Assembly: GCF_039830095.1 (NCBI RefSeq)
Contig: NZ_CP142435.1
Coordinates: 124,001 to 188,000, forward strand
Direction: 5' to 3'
DNA: 64,000 bases
Source: Dolosigranulum savutiense
Lineage (GTDB): Bacteria; Bacillota; Bacilli; Lactobacillales; Carnobacteriaceae_A
In this document: piece after piece, positions 24,234-33,229 of the stretch
How positions within the stretch are numbered: position 1 is the first letter of the stretch
Layout: every line of letters begins with the position of its first letter
Position numbers and translations under genes: made by a program
Notes under the pieces: model-generated
The model's database searches: none
What the model was told of the DNA's origin: nothing
Seen by the model: only the letters and a program-made list of their open reading frames with translations

Positions 24234-25916
24234 TTATTTATCATACCAGCGTCTTTGGTTCACTTCCATAATAACCGGTAAGATAATTGGGCGCCGTTTT
24301 GTTTCTTTAAAGAGGTAATCGCTCAATTCATTGCGAATCTCTGACTTAATCGAACCCCAATCGAAATCGTTATGCTTCAAGTTTTGTTGAATCACTTTTT
24401 CCACAATTGTAGTCGATTCATTAATAAGGTCATAATTAGCTTTCACAAAGACAAAGCCTCGTGTGACAATATGTGGCTTAGCAACAATCTTTTGTTTGCG
24501 GCGGTCAATCGTTACGACAGCCACGAAGATTCCGTCGTTAGACAGTAGGCGACGATCACGTAAGACAATATTGCCCACATCGCCAATACCAATACCGTCA
24601 ACTAAGGTATTATCCGCTGGAACCGTTCCAGTACTATGCATTTTGCCTTTTTTGTACTCCACGACATCCCCATTGCTTAAGGTGAAAATATGTTCGTGTG
24701 GAATACCTGTCTCATGAGCTAAGCGCGCATGAGCTGCTAATACGCGGTACTCACCTTGGACGGGAATAAAGTATTCTGGGTGAAGTAAGTTCATCATCAA
24801 TTGCAGATCATTCGGTGTCGCATGCCCACTCGCCTTAATTTGGTTAGCTAATTTGACCACTTCGCCTCCCGAACGATAAATCAAGTTCTCACATTCAGCT
24901 ACTTCCACTTCCATCGCTACTGATGGGTTTGTCGCGATAAAGACAGTATCTTCATTGCGAATACCAATGTTAGGATGTTGATTAGTCGCCATCTCACGTA
25001 AAGCTTTAATCGGTTCTCCACTTGAGCCAGTTTCCAAGATAACAGTCTCATCATCGTGGAACTTCTCCAAGTCCGATATAGATTGTAAGATGTCTTTTTT
25101 CGGCAATGTTAGTTTTCCTAAGTCAATAGCTACATTAATAATATCTTGGGATTTCGAGCTAGAGATAAAGACTTTACGATTCGTCGCGTGGGCTGCATTA
25201 ATGATTTGCTGGATGCGCAGTAAGTTACTCTGGACAGCTGCTACAATAATACGAGACGGCGCATCTTGGAAAATCTCTGTCACAACGCTTTGAACGCGCT
25301 TATCTGGTGCATTCTCTTCAAGACTTTCCGCTCCCAGCGATGAACTGAGCAGCGCTAGAACGCGTTCTTTCCCAATATCTGAAATATGGTTTAAGTTCGT
25401 ACGGTACGGACCATCTGCACTCTGATCAAACTTAAAGTTCCCCGTATAAACAACATGTCCTTCTGATGTTTCAATAGAGATTCCCATTGCATCAGGAATC
25501 GTGTGCGTTACTTGGAAGAAATGCACCTTCACCTCACCGAAGTCAATCGCCAGACTGGAATCTACAACATGATAATCAGAGAAGTTCCCTTTTCCAATTA
25601 CTGATTCAACTTGTAAGCGAGCCAGCTCAATCGTCAGCTCAGACCCGAACACGGGTACATTGAATTCATCGATAAAGTACGGAAGCGCTCCTATCGCATC
25701 CTCATGACCGTGTGATAAAAATACGCCGGCAATACGGTCTTTGTTTTGCTTTAAATAAGTGAAATCAGGAATTACGGCATCGATCCCATATAATTCACCT
25801 TCTGGGAACATCAATCCACAGTCTAATACAAATATTTGGGCATCCACCTCCACCACATACAAACTTTTACTATTTTCGCGAACCCCACCTAAGGGGATAA
25901 TTTTAACATTTGACAC
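24234..25916 (-). CDS. rnjB: Ribonuclease J2
   Basis: 560 residues. Metallo-beta-lactamase/beta-CASP ribonuclease of RNA maturation and decay, usually in complex with RNase J1. The metal motif reads HGHEDA (residues 69-74), whereas active J1 has HxHxDH; the missing final His points to J2, which has weak activity. The beta-CASP domain includes the SGHATPNDLQLMMNLLHPEY motif and the C-terminal dimerisation domain follows. Start is GTG with AAAGGAG upstream. It diverges from birA. Confidence 0.9.
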   Translation of the reverse strand: MSNVKIIPLGGVRENSKSLYVVEVDAQIFVLDCGLMFPEGELYGIDAVIPDFTYLKQNKDRIAGVFLSHGHEDAIGALPYFIDEFNVPVFGSELTIELARLQVESVIGKGNFSDYHVVDSSLAIDFGEVKVHFFQVTHTIPDAMGISIETSEGHVVYTGNFKFDQSADGPYRTNLNHISDIGKERVLALLSSSLGAESLEENAPDKRVQSVVTEIFQDAPSRIIVAAVQSNLLRIQQIINAAHATNRKVFISSSKSQDIINVAIDLGKLTLPKKDILQSISDLEKFHDDETVILETGSSGEPIKALREMATNQHPNIGIRNEDTVFIATNPSVAMEVEVAECENLIYRSGGEVVKLANQIKASGHATPNDLQLMMNLLHPEYFIPVQGEYRVLAAHARLAHETGIPHEHIFTLSNGDVVEYKKGKMHSTGTVPADNTLVDGIGIGDVGNIVLRDRRLLSNDGIFVAVVTIDRRKQKIVAKPHIVTRGFVFVKANYDLINESTTIVEKVIQQNLKHNDFDWGSIKSEIRNELSDYLFKETKRRPIILPVIMEVNQRRWYDK

Positions 25917-25964
25917 AATAATTCTCCTTTATTTGATCTACTTTTATCTATATTCTCATATTCA

Positions 25965-25993
25965 TTGACTACAGTTCATTTCGTCCTTATAAT
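25965..25993 (+). promoter_or_regulatory. birA promoter
   Basis: -35 TTGACT (25965-25970), 17-bp spacer, -10 TATAAT (25988-25993). Confidence 0.75.
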
Positions 25994-26037
25994 TATAGCA
26001 TAGACTGACTAATTTTCATAATTTAGAAGGAGTTCTT

Positions 26038-27024
26038 ATGCATTCTCATCTTATTTTTCAATTAAATAAACATTTTCCAAACCCACTACCAGTAGATGTG
26101 CTGAGCCAACAATTAGATCGATCGACTACTGAAATTACCGAAGCGGTGGAAGAATTGCGAGCGCTAGGTCTCGTCATTTACTCATACAATAGCGGCTTGC
26201 AATTAGCTTCGCCCCTCTATTCTCTACCTGGGATTAAACCCTATCTTGACACAAAAATCTTTGGTACTCAGGATAATTTATACCTCTTCGAAACTATCGA
26301 CTCTACTCATACATATGTTAGCCATAACTTATCGACCATCGATCATGGCAGTGTCCTCTTAGCATACAGTCAGACAGCTGGGCGTGGACGTCGAGGACGA
26401 AAATGGTCCAGTCCTATTGGTAAAAGTCTCTCTCTCAGTATTGTATTGAAGGAGTTCTCTGATCAGATGAAACCGACTCTCTTAACGCAACTAACGGCTG
26501 CTGCTCTGCAACAAGCCTTGGCGGAAGTCGGTCTACCTATAGCGATAAAATGGCCAAATGATTTACTCATTAATCGTCGAAAAGTAGCGGGCGTTTTAAC
26601 TGAAGCAATGTTTGAACGCCAAGTTTTACAAGCTATCACAATCGGTATTGGGATTAACCTGAATCAGTCTCAGTCAGACTTCCCCACTGAAATTCATCCG
26701 AAAGCAACATCCCTTGCTTTAGAAACGGAGTCCCCTTTTTTTGCAGATAAATTAATTGCACAGTTTTTGAAGCTTTTTGAACAATTTTACCAAGACTACC
26801 AGCAGTCCCTCGATCCAGAACCTTTTTTATCTATTTGTCGACAAGAATCAGCGGTGATAGGCGAAATTGTCACTGTTGTTCAGGGAGATAAGCGCCGAGA
26901 TGTTGAAGTACTAGGCATTGAAGGAACCGGAGAGCTTCTCGTACGCGATCTCTCTTCCCAAGAAAAGATGACATTGATCAGTTCTGAAGTATCCTTGCGC
27001 AATCCCGATGGTAGCTATATATAA
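26038..27024 (+). CDS. birA: Biotin operon repressor / biotin-protein ligase
   Basis: 328 residues. The N-terminal helix-turn-helix (about 18-65, VLSQQLDRSTTEITEAVEEL) makes this the bifunctional form that also represses biotin genes. The ligase domain includes the biotinyl-AMP loop GRGRRGRKWSSP (about 118-129), then KWPNDLLINRRKVAGVL and the C-terminal SH3-like domain. AGAAGGAG precedes the ATG. It attaches biotin to acetyl-CoA or pyruvate carboxylase. No biotin operator is visible upstream of birA itself. Confidence 0.95.
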   Translation: MHSHLIFQLNKHFPNPLPVDVLSQQLDRSTTEITEAVEELRALGLVIYSYNSGLQLASPLYSLPGIKPYLDTKIFGTQDNLYLFETIDSTHTYVSHNLSTIDHGSVLLAYSQTAGRGRRGRKWSSPIGKSLSLSIVLKEFSDQMKPTLLTQLTAAALQQALAEVGLPIAIKWPNDLLINRRKVAGVLTEAMFERQVLQAITIGIGINLNQSQSDFPTEIHPKATSLALETESPFFADKLIAQFLKLFEQFYQDYQQSLDPEPFLSICRQESAVIGEIVTVVQGDKRRDVEVLGIEGTGELLVRDLSSQEKMTLISSEVSLRNPDGSYI

Positions 27025-27068
27025 CTTTTAACCCCTGATTGATGACTATCTAAGAAAGGATGATTCAG

Positions 27069-28328
27069 ATGAAACAACCCTTAGCTTATCGCATGCGACC
27101 CGAATCTATTGATGAAGTTGTCGGACAGCAACATCTTGTCGGTGAAGGTAAAATAATTTGGCGAATGGTGGAAGCCAAGCGTCTAAGCTCGATGATTCTC
27201 TATGGTCCCCCAGGTATTGGTAAAACCAGCATCGCCAGTGCCATTGCAGGTTCGACCAAATATGCCTTCCGAATGCTAAACGCAGCCACTGACTCCAAAT
27301 CTGACTTAAATGTGGTCGTAGAAGAAGCCAAAATGAGTGGGACTGTTATCTTACTTCTTGATGAAATCCACCGCTTAAATAAACCAAAACAAGATTTTCT
27401 CCTACCACACTTGGAGAGTGGACGTATTATTATGATTGGAGCAACAACGGAAAATCCATACTTATCGATTCACCCGGCTATTCGAAGTCGAAGTCAGATT
27501 TTTGAACTCAATCCTTTACAAGAAGCTGATATTATCTCAGCGCTAAACCGTGCGCTAGATGATGACACGAATGGATTAGGCCATTTAGAGCTGACAGTTG
27601 ACGACGCAGCACTTAGACACTTTGCCCGTGCAACGAACGGTGACTTAAGAAGTAGCTTGAATGCCTTAGAATTGGCGGCTGAATCAACTGCTCCCGAAGA
27701 TGGAACGATTCATATTACCTTGCCAATCGCTGAAGAATGTATTGGTCGCCAGGCACTCACCCATGATAAGGATGGAGACGCTCACTATGATGTTATCTCC
27801 GCCTTCCAAAAATCAATTCGTGGCAGTGATGTGGATGCATCGCTCCATTATTTAGCTCGGTTAATGGTTGCTGGTGAGCTAGAAGTAGCCTGTCGCCGCT
27901 TAATGGTGACAGCTTATGAAGATATTGGCTTAGCTAATCCAGCTGGTGCTGCTCGAGCAGTGACTGCTGTTCAAGCAGCTCTCCGCCTAGGCTTACCTGA
28001 AGCTCGGATTCCACTAGCCAATGCCGTCGTCGAACTCGCCCTCTCTCCTAAATCTAATACAGCTTATAAAGCACTGGATCAAGCTATTAGTGATATTAGA
28101 GAAGGAAAAGCCGGTGAAGTTCCCAAGCACTTAAAAGATACTCATTATTCAGGAGCCGATTCACTCGGACGCGGCCAAGGATACAAATATCCTCATAACT
28201 ATGATAATGCGTGGGTTAAGCAAGATTATTTACCTGATCGCCTTGCTAAAGCACAATATTACATGCCAAAAACAAATAGCAAATTCGAGTCAGCCATTGC
28301 TAGACAATTTGAGAAATTTAATAACTAG
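27069..28328 (+). CDS. rarA: Replication-associated recombination protein RarA (MgsA)
   Basis: 419 residues. AAA+ clamp-loader-like ATPase acting at stalled forks. Walker A GPPGIGKTS is near residue 48, Walker B LLLDEIHR near 97, and the MgsA C-terminal tetramerisation domain includes YEDIGLANP. I chose the ATG that gives MKQPLAYRMRP; an ATG three codons earlier is part of the AAAGGATG ribosome site. 6S RNA lies downstream, a synteny also known from Bacillus. Confidence 0.95.
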   Translation: MKQPLAYRMRPESIDEVVGQQHLVGEGKIIWRMVEAKRLSSMILYGPPGIGKTSIASAIAGSTKYAFRMLNAATDSKSDLNVVVEEAKMSGTVILLLDEIHRLNKPKQDFLLPHLESGRIIMIGATTENPYLSIHPAIRSRSQIFELNPLQEADIISALNRALDDDTNGLGHLELTVDDAALRHFARATNGDLRSSLNALELAAESTAPEDGTIHITLPIAEECIGRQALTHDKDGDAHYDVISAFQKSIRGSDVDASLHYLARLMVAGELEVACRRLMVTAYEDIGLANPAGAARAVTAVQAALRLGLPEARIPLANAVVELALSPKSNTAYKALDQAISDIREGKAGEVPKHLKDTHYSGADSLGRGQGYKYPHNYDNAWVKQDYLPDRLAKAQYYMPKTNSKFESAIARQFEKFNN

Positions 28329-28425
28329 AACGAGTCACCCTAGTTTAGCTCCTTATTTAAGACTTGACTCCAATAGCATGTTCGATCAATTTTCCTCTTG
28401 ATTTTGGAAGAATTCGTGAGAGCGA

Positions 28426-28454
28426 TTGACATTCACTCGTTAACATGCTAATAT
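28426..28454 (+). promoter_or_regulatory. 6S RNA promoter
   Basis: -35 TTGACA (28426-28431), 17-bp spacer, -10 TAATAT (28449-28454), predicted start near 28461. The best promoter match noticed in the window. Confidence 0.85.
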
Positions 28455-28459
28455 ATAAG

Positions 28460-28645
28460 TGAGGTATCTGAGGTGTTCGAGTTGTCTATTTAACGAGTTG
28501 ACCGAACATTTATACATTGGGATTCGAAAGCTCATGTTCATGACAAGCCTTTTCACTTGGACGTCAGATGCGTGAGTGGAGAAGCCCACCTGCAAATAGC
28601 GGGTACAACCTTTCAGACAACGGATCGGCACCAGTGGATACCTCA
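28460..28645 (+). ncRNA. ssrS: 6S RNA
   Basis: About 186 nt between a consensus promoter and a terminator with no ORF. The 5' end TGAGGTATC pairs perfectly with GATACCTCA at the 3' end (28637-28645), giving the closing stem of a long rod. Length, terminal stem and position directly after rarA match Firmicutes 6S RNA, which mimics an open promoter and sequesters sigma-A RNA polymerase. A 68-codon antisense ORF in the region is not a gene. A covariance-model search would settle the call. Confidence 0.8.
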
Positions 28646-28657
28646 TACATAAAAAAT

Positions 28658-28690
28658 GGTCACTGATTATCTTAAATCAGTGGCTTTTTA
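28658..28690 (+). terminator. 6S RNA terminator
   Basis: CACTGATT (28661-28668) pairs with AATCAGTG (28675-28682), followed by GCTTTTTATT. Confidence 0.8.
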
Positions 28691-28761
28691 TTAGTATCTT
28701 TTGTGTAACCGGTTTATCTTTGGTATACTATAACTAACCATTAAGCGAAAGGATGATTACT

Positions 28762-29229
28762 ATGTTGCAAGAATACCAACGAATACTCGTCGCAGTTGAT
28801 GGGTCTGAGAGTGCTAACCGTGCATTGCGAAAAGCTGTGGCTGTCGCCAAACGTAATGATGCCACGTTATTTATTACCCACGTGATTGATACACGCGCCT
28901 TCCAACCCTATGAAGCCTTCGACGCTAGCGTCTCTAAATCTGCTAAATCCGAAGCTAATTCAACCTTGAATGCCTGTAAGCTATATGCCGAAAATCATGG
29001 ATTAACCGATGTTCGATTACTCTTAGAACACGGCTCGCCGAAGAAGTTGATCGCCCGTGACTTGCCCAATAGTTATGATATTGATTTAATTATGCTTGGC
29101 GCAACTGGACTAAATACTGTTGAGCGCTTCTTCATCGGCTCCGTCTCCGAAAATGTCGTTCGTTCCGCTCTCTGTGACGTTCTTGTCGTTCGAACTGATA
29201 CGGAGAATAATTATGATGTTAGCCTCTAA
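28762..29229 (+). CDS. Universal stress protein (UspA family)
   Basis: 155 residues with the Usp fold. It begins with YQRILVAVDGSESANRAL and ends with the ATP-binding glycine motif GATGLNTVERFFIGSVSENVV (G-2x-G-9x-G-S type), so it is probably a nucleotide-binding member. The ATG chosen lies 9 nt after GAAAGGA; the in-frame ATG three codons upstream is part of that site. It is monocistronic between 6S RNA and a terminator. Specific role unknown. Confidence 0.9.
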   Translation: MLQEYQRILVAVDGSESANRALRKAVAVAKRNDATLFITHVIDTRAFQPYEAFDASVSKSAKSEANSTLNACKLYAENHGLTDVRLLLEHGSPKKLIARDLPNSYDIDLIMLGATGLNTVERFFIGSVSENVVRSALCDVLVVRTDTENNYDVSL

Positions 29230-29256
29230 TAATTACCTATAACCGAATAATTTAAG

Positions 29257-29300
29257 CAGCTAGCTGTCTCTCTCTTAGAGATAGCTAACTGTTTTTTTAT
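29257..29300 (+). terminator. Terminator of the universal stress protein gene
   Basis: CAGCTAGCTGTCTCT pairs with AGAGATAGCTAACTG with two mismatches, followed by seven T. Confidence 0.7.
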
Positions 29301-29384
29301 GAGGACATCCAGATCATAGCACCTTAAAGTGGATATTGTCACAGGCTTAGTGTACAATAATGAACATACGAAAGGATGATTATT

Positions 29385-31190
29385 GTGAGTTATGCACAAG
29401 TATGGGATTTAGAATCCGTCTTTTCTGGCGGTAGTAACTCCCCCGAATTACAAGAAAACATTGAAGCACTACAAACTGACATCGACTGTTTTGGTGAATT
29501 GGTGAAAAGCTGGAGCCCTGAAGAAGGCACTGTTCATGCCGATGAACTAGCAACTATCTTCAACTTATCTGACAGTATCTCCAATGGCCTATCACAAGGT
29601 TTTACCTTCTCGATGGCGCATCTATCAGCTAAGCAAGATGATCAACACGCACCCATTCATATAAACAAATTAAGTTTACTTGCCACTCAATTCAGCAATT
29701 ATTCAACTGAATTGACGAAAAAAATGGAAATGATCAGCGAGCATGATTGGCAAGCTCTGCTCGAAGATGACCCATTCAAGTCCATTGCTTTTCGCTTAAA
29801 TGAAGAACGCGACCAAGCCAAAGAACTACTCAGCTTAGATCTAGAATCAGCGATCAATCAATTATCAGTTGATGGATTCAATGGTTGGAGCGACATGTAT
29901 GATGATTTAGTCGCTTCTGTGACCGTTAAAATTGAACGCGATGGTGAGCTAAAAGAATACTCTGCCGCCCAAGCTGACAACTTATTAACATCCGCTGAAA
30001 CTCCTGAAGAACGCGCCAAAGTGCTTGAAGCTTGGGAAGCTGCTTGGCAAGAAAAAGCCCCCCTCTTCCAAACTGTCTTAAACCACTTATCCGGCTTCCG
30101 CTTAAATAACTATGAACTTCACGGAAAAGACAGTTACATGGAAAAACCACTCAAGATTAATCGGATGAAAGAAGAAACACTCGACGTTATGTGGGAGACC
30201 ATTGATAAAAACAAAGACCGGATTGTTGATTTCTTGAATAAAAAAGCTGACTTAATGGGCTTAAACCAACTTGGATGGGCCGATGTTGAGGCATCACTCC
30301 CAGTCGAAGGAGCTGATTTAAGTGAATATGCCTACGATGAAGCAGCTGATTTTATTGTTAAAAACTTCCGTCAAGTGAGTCCACAAATGGCTGACCTAGC
30401 TCAACGGGCATTCGATGAAGCTTGGATTGAAGCAGAAGATCGTCCGAACAAACGACCAGGCGGCTATTGTGCCGACTTACCAGAGAGCGGTCAATCACGT
30501 ATTTATATGACGTTCTCAGGTTCAGCTGATAACGTCTCAACACTCGCACATGAACTGGGCCATGCCTTCCATAGTCATGTCCTCCGCGATGAACCACGAT
30601 TAAACCAAGAATATGCAATGAATGTAGCAGAAACGGCATCTACCTTTGCCGAATTAGTCGTCACAGACGCAACCATCCAAGCGGCAAATAGTGATGCTGA
30701 AAAGCTAACGCTCTTAGACCAGAAAAACTCGCGCGCAGCCGTCATGTTTATGAATATTCATGCCCGCTATATTTTTGAACGTAATTTTTATGATCAACGT
30801 CAAAAAGGTATCGTTACAACTGATCAGCTAAACGACTTGATGAAAGCAGCACAGCAAGAAGCTTTCCAAGATGCCTTAAGCTCATATCACCCAACATTCT
30901 GGGCGAGCAAAGGACACTTCTACAGTACGGATGTTCCGTTCTACAACTTCCCGTACACATTTGGTTTCTTATTCAGTCTTGGTATTTATGCCCAAGCTGA
31001 ATCCGATCCAGATAGCTTCGAAGAACGCTACATTAACCTACTGAAAGATACTGCTAGCATGTCAACAGAAGAACTTGCTGCCAAACACTTAGATGTTGAC
31101 TTAACGCAACCTGAGTTCTGGCAATCTGCCATTGATCTTGTATTAAAAGACTTAGATGAATTCGATCAACTTGCTGCTAAATTCGCGTAA
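29385..31190 (+). CDS. M3 family oligoendopeptidase (PepF-like)
   Basis: 601 residues. Zinc metallopeptidase that cuts short cytoplasmic peptides. The HELGHAFH zinc motif is near residue 391 and the downstream glutamate ligand lies in MNVAETASTFAELVV. Start is GTG (Met-Ser-Tyr-Ala-Gln-Val-Trp), 7 nt after AAAGGA; an ATG three codons earlier is within the ribosome site. It probably supplies amino acids from imported oligopeptides, in keeping with the OppA-type protein at 35872. Confidence 0.92.
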   Translation: MSYAQVWDLESVFSGGSNSPELQENIEALQTDIDCFGELVKSWSPEEGTVHADELATIFNLSDSISNGLSQGFTFSMAHLSAKQDDQHAPIHINKLSLLATQFSNYSTELTKKMEMISEHDWQALLEDDPFKSIAFRLNEERDQAKELLSLDLESAINQLSVDGFNGWSDMYDDLVASVTVKIERDGELKEYSAAQADNLLTSAETPEERAKVLEAWEAAWQEKAPLFQTVLNHLSGFRLNNYELHGKDSYMEKPLKINRMKEETLDVMWETIDKNKDRIVDFLNKKADLMGLNQLGWADVEASLPVEGADLSEYAYDEAADFIVKNFRQVSPQMADLAQRAFDEAWIEAEDRPNKRPGGYCADLPESGQSRIYMTFSGSADNVSTLAHELGHAFHSHVLRDEPRLNQEYAMNVAETASTFAELVVTDATIQAANSDAEKLTLLDQKNSRAAVMFMNIHARYIFERNFYDQRQKGIVTTDQLNDLMKAAQQEAFQDALSSYHPTFWASKGHFYSTDVPFYNFPYTFGFLFSLGIYAQAESDPDSFEERYINLLKDTASMSTEELAAKHLDVDLTQPEFWQSAIDLVLKDLDEFDQLAAKFA

Positions 31191-31196
31191 TCTTTC

Positions 31197-31227
31197 CCTC
31201 CCCTGCTCAATGAGTGCAGGGGATTTT
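31197..31227 (+). terminator. Terminator of the M3 peptidase gene
   Basis: CCCCTGC and GCAGGGG arms with a 9-nt loop, followed by ATTTTT. Confidence 0.8.
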
Positions 31228-31325
31228 TACTAGCTCAGAAAGTTGCTTTTAGTCCGAATAATCGGTATAATATAATAGATACACATTGTATATTTGAACT
31301 ATAGAATGTAGGAGGAACAAGTAAT

Positions 31326-32291
31326 ATGTCAGATTATAGAGTGTTGTTGTACTATCAATATGTGAATATCGAAGATCCTGAACGTTTTCGTAAAGAGCAT
31401 AAAGCCCTATGTGATCAGTTAGAATTAAAAGGTCGTATTTTAGTATCCGATGAAGGCTTGAACGGAACGTTATCTGGAACCGTCGAAAATACCCAAAAAT
31501 ATATGGACGCTATGCATGCTGATGAACGGTTTGCTGAGATGCCATTCAAGATTGATGAAGCTGACGAACATGCTTTCAAAAAAATGCACGTTCGTACACG
31601 CCCAGAAATTGTCAGCTTAAACTTAGGCGAAGAAGATGTTGATCCGAACCAAACCACCGGCCAACACCTTGAACCAACTGAATTCCGTGATGCTTTATTA
31701 GATGAAGACACCATTGTTTTGGACGCACGCAATGATTATGAATATGACTTAGGACACTTCCGTGGTGCCATTCGACCAGATATTCGTAACTTCCGTGAAC
31801 TGCCTGACTGGATTCGTGAGAATAAAGAACAATTCATGGAGAAAAAAATGGTCGTCTACTGTACGGGTGGTATCCGTTGTGAAAAATTATCTGGTTGGTT
31901 GCTAAAAGAAGGCTTCGAAGATGTGGCACAACTAAAAGGTGGTATTCACAACTACGGAACCGATGAAGAAACCCAAGGCGAACTTTGGGATGGTAAAATG
32001 TATGTCTTTGATGAACGTATCAGTGTCGATATTAACCGCAAAGAAAAAACCATTATTGGTCGTGACTGGTTTGATGGCGAACCCTGCGAGCGTTACGTCA
32101 ACTGTGCCAACCCATACTGTAACAAACAAATCTTGATGTCTGAAGAAAATGAACATAAATATTTACGCGGTTGCACACATGAATGCCGTATTCATCCAGA
32201 AAACCGCTACGTCAAAGAACACAACTTAAGTACTGAAGAAGTTCAAGAACGCTTAGAAGCAATCGGTGAAAGTTTACCAACCTTTGCTTAA
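31326..32291 (+). CDS. trhO: tRNA uridine-34 hydroxylase, rhodanese family
   Basis: 321 residues: an N-terminal acylphosphatase-like domain, a rhodanese domain with active-site Cys in [17 protein letters not shown] (about 178-194), and a C-terminal cysteine-rich section (CANPYCN, CTHEC). TrhO uses oxygen to make 5-hydroxyuridine at tRNA position 34, a precursor of 5-methoxyuridine in Firmicutes. GTAGGAGGAAC precedes the ATG and a strong terminator follows. The name follows recent family annotation; older ones say YbfQ/YceA. Confidence 0.93.
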   Translation: MSDYRVLLYYQYVNIEDPERFRKEHKALCDQLELKGRILVSDEGLNGTLSGTVENTQKYMDAMHADERFAEMPFKIDEADEHAFKKMHVRTRPEIVSLNLGEEDVDPNQTTGQHLEPTEFRDALLDEDTIVLDARNDYEYDLGHFRGAIRPDIRNFRELPDWIRENKEQFMEKKMVVYCTGGIRCEKLSGWLLKEGFEDVAQLKGGIHNYGTDEETQGELWDGKMYVFDERISVDINRKEKTIIGRDWFDGEPCERYVNCANPYCNKQILMSEENEHKYLRGCTHECRIHPENRYVKEHNLSTEEVQERLEAIGESLPTFA

Positions 32292-32301
32292 GTGCCCTCT
32301 T

Positions 32302-32348
32302 CCCTACTAAACGATGAATAATTTCATCATTTAGTAGGGCTTTTTTTG
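32302..32348 (+). terminator. Terminator of trhO
   Basis: CCCTACTAAA-GATGA pairs with TTCATC-TTTAGTAGGG, followed by seven T. Confidence 0.85.
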
Positions 32349-32379
32349 TTCTTAAAGTTGGACTTGATGATGCCCCATT

Positions 32380-32410
32380 AAAAAAGTAGCACCCTTAATG
32401 GATGCTACTT
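32380..32410 (-). terminator. Terminator of the toxin-antitoxin operon, overlapping the toxin stop
   Basis: Minus strand: AAGTAGCA and TGCTACTT arms with an 11-nt loop, followed by TTTTAATGG. The 5' arm overlaps the last codons of the toxin gene. Confidence 0.7.
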
Positions 32411-32671
32411 GTAAATATCTTTTCGATGTCCAACTGCTAATGCTAATATAATTAGTTCTCTATCTCTCACATCACAAATGATACGATAATTCCCTACACG
32501 ATAATGCCATAAGTCTTTATATTCCCCTGTCAGTGCCTGACCATGCTTTCTAGGATTATCTACACCATCCACATTAGCTTTCAACCACCGTATAATCATC
32601 TCAGCTACGGGAGGGTCTAACTTTTTAAGTTGCTTTCTAGCTTTGTTGCTTAACATTAACTGGTAGCTCAT
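32405..32671 (-). CDS. RelE/ParE superfamily toxin
   Basis: 88 residues with the RelE fold: MSYQLMLSNKARKQLKKLDP, then ALTGEYKDLWHYRVGNYRII, then a C-terminal strand ending AVGHRKDIYK, with the basic residues expected for ribosome-dependent mRNA cleavage. It overlaps the antitoxin gene by 4 bp. Most likely it cuts mRNA in the ribosomal A site when the antitoxin is degraded. The catalytic assignment is by family resemblance only. Confidence 0.9.
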   Translation of the reverse strand: MSYQLMLSNKARKQLKKLDPPVAEMIIRWLKANVDGVDNPRKHGQALTGEYKDLWHYRVGNYRIICDVRDRELIILALAVGHRKDIYK

Positions 32672-32895
32672 AAATTAATTCCTAACTCATCTGCCATATC
32701 CTCTAAGGTAAATGTCTGAGGGTCATTCTCATGCTCAGCTAACGCTTTAATCCCCACCTTGTAGTCTAGTTGATCTTCAATCTCTCTAATCAACGCTTGC
32801 TTAAATAATTGTGATACCGGTTGACCTGTCAATGAGGCATATCCATTAATTACTTGCTCTTCTTCTTTATTCAGTCGTACAGATACAATTGCCAT
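32668..32895 (-). CDS. Ribbon-helix-helix antitoxin (RelB/DUF6290-like)
   Basis: 75 residues: an N-terminal ribbon-helix-helix DNA-binding domain (MAIVSVRLNKEEEQVINGYASLTG) and an acidic C-terminal tail that would wrap the toxin. AAGGAGGGGT precedes the ATG. Palindromes at 32911-32931 and 32959-32982 are probable autoregulatory operators; the first contains the -10. It is the first gene of a two-gene addiction module. Confidence 0.9.
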   Translation of the reverse strand: MAIVSVRLNKEEEQVINGYASLTGQPVSQLFKQALIREIEDQLDYKVGIKALAEHENDPQTFTLEDMADELGINL

Positions 32896-32910
32896 TATTT
32901 ACCCCTCCTT

Positions 32911-32982
32911 ATGTATTACATTGTACTACATGCATTCAATAAAAACAACCTATTCTCTATGTATTATATCATTATGATACAT
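32911..32982 (-). promoter_or_regulatory. Toxin-antitoxin promoter and two palindromic operators
   Basis: The 21-bp palindrome at 32911-32931 has ATGTA/TACAT outer and TACA/TGTA inner arms; -10 TACAAT lies inside it and a weak -35 TTGTTT is 17 bp upstream. A second imperfect palindrome with ATGTAT/ATACAT ends is at 32959-32982. A near copy of the first occurs at 21332-21352. Confidence 0.6.
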
Positions 32983-33163
32983 ACGCTTTAGCTTTTTCAA
33001 TTTTAAAAATTAAATACGCTTTATTCAACGTACACTAACCTACGCTAATAAATATTACTATTATTCTCCTAAAACAAAGTCATTCATTCATACAATGACA
33101 TTAAATCTATTAAAAAGTGAATACATCAAACTAAAAAAGAACAAGATCAATTACTTTTAAGTT

Positions 33164-33191
33164 TTGACTTGACGGTTTTTATTGATATAAT
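33164..33191 (+). promoter_or_regulatory. Promoter of the class A PBP gene
   Basis: -35 TTGACT (33164-33169), 16-bp spacer, -10 TATAAT (33186-33191). The remaining bases of 32983-33163 show nothing recognisable. Confidence 0.6.
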
Positions 33192-33229
33192 TAAATGGAT
33201 ATAATAATTTTTGAGTGAGGGATAATATT

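Noticed and set aside
28440-28646. 68-codon minus-strand ORF
   Set aside because: It is the complement of the 6S RNA and has no ribosome site.
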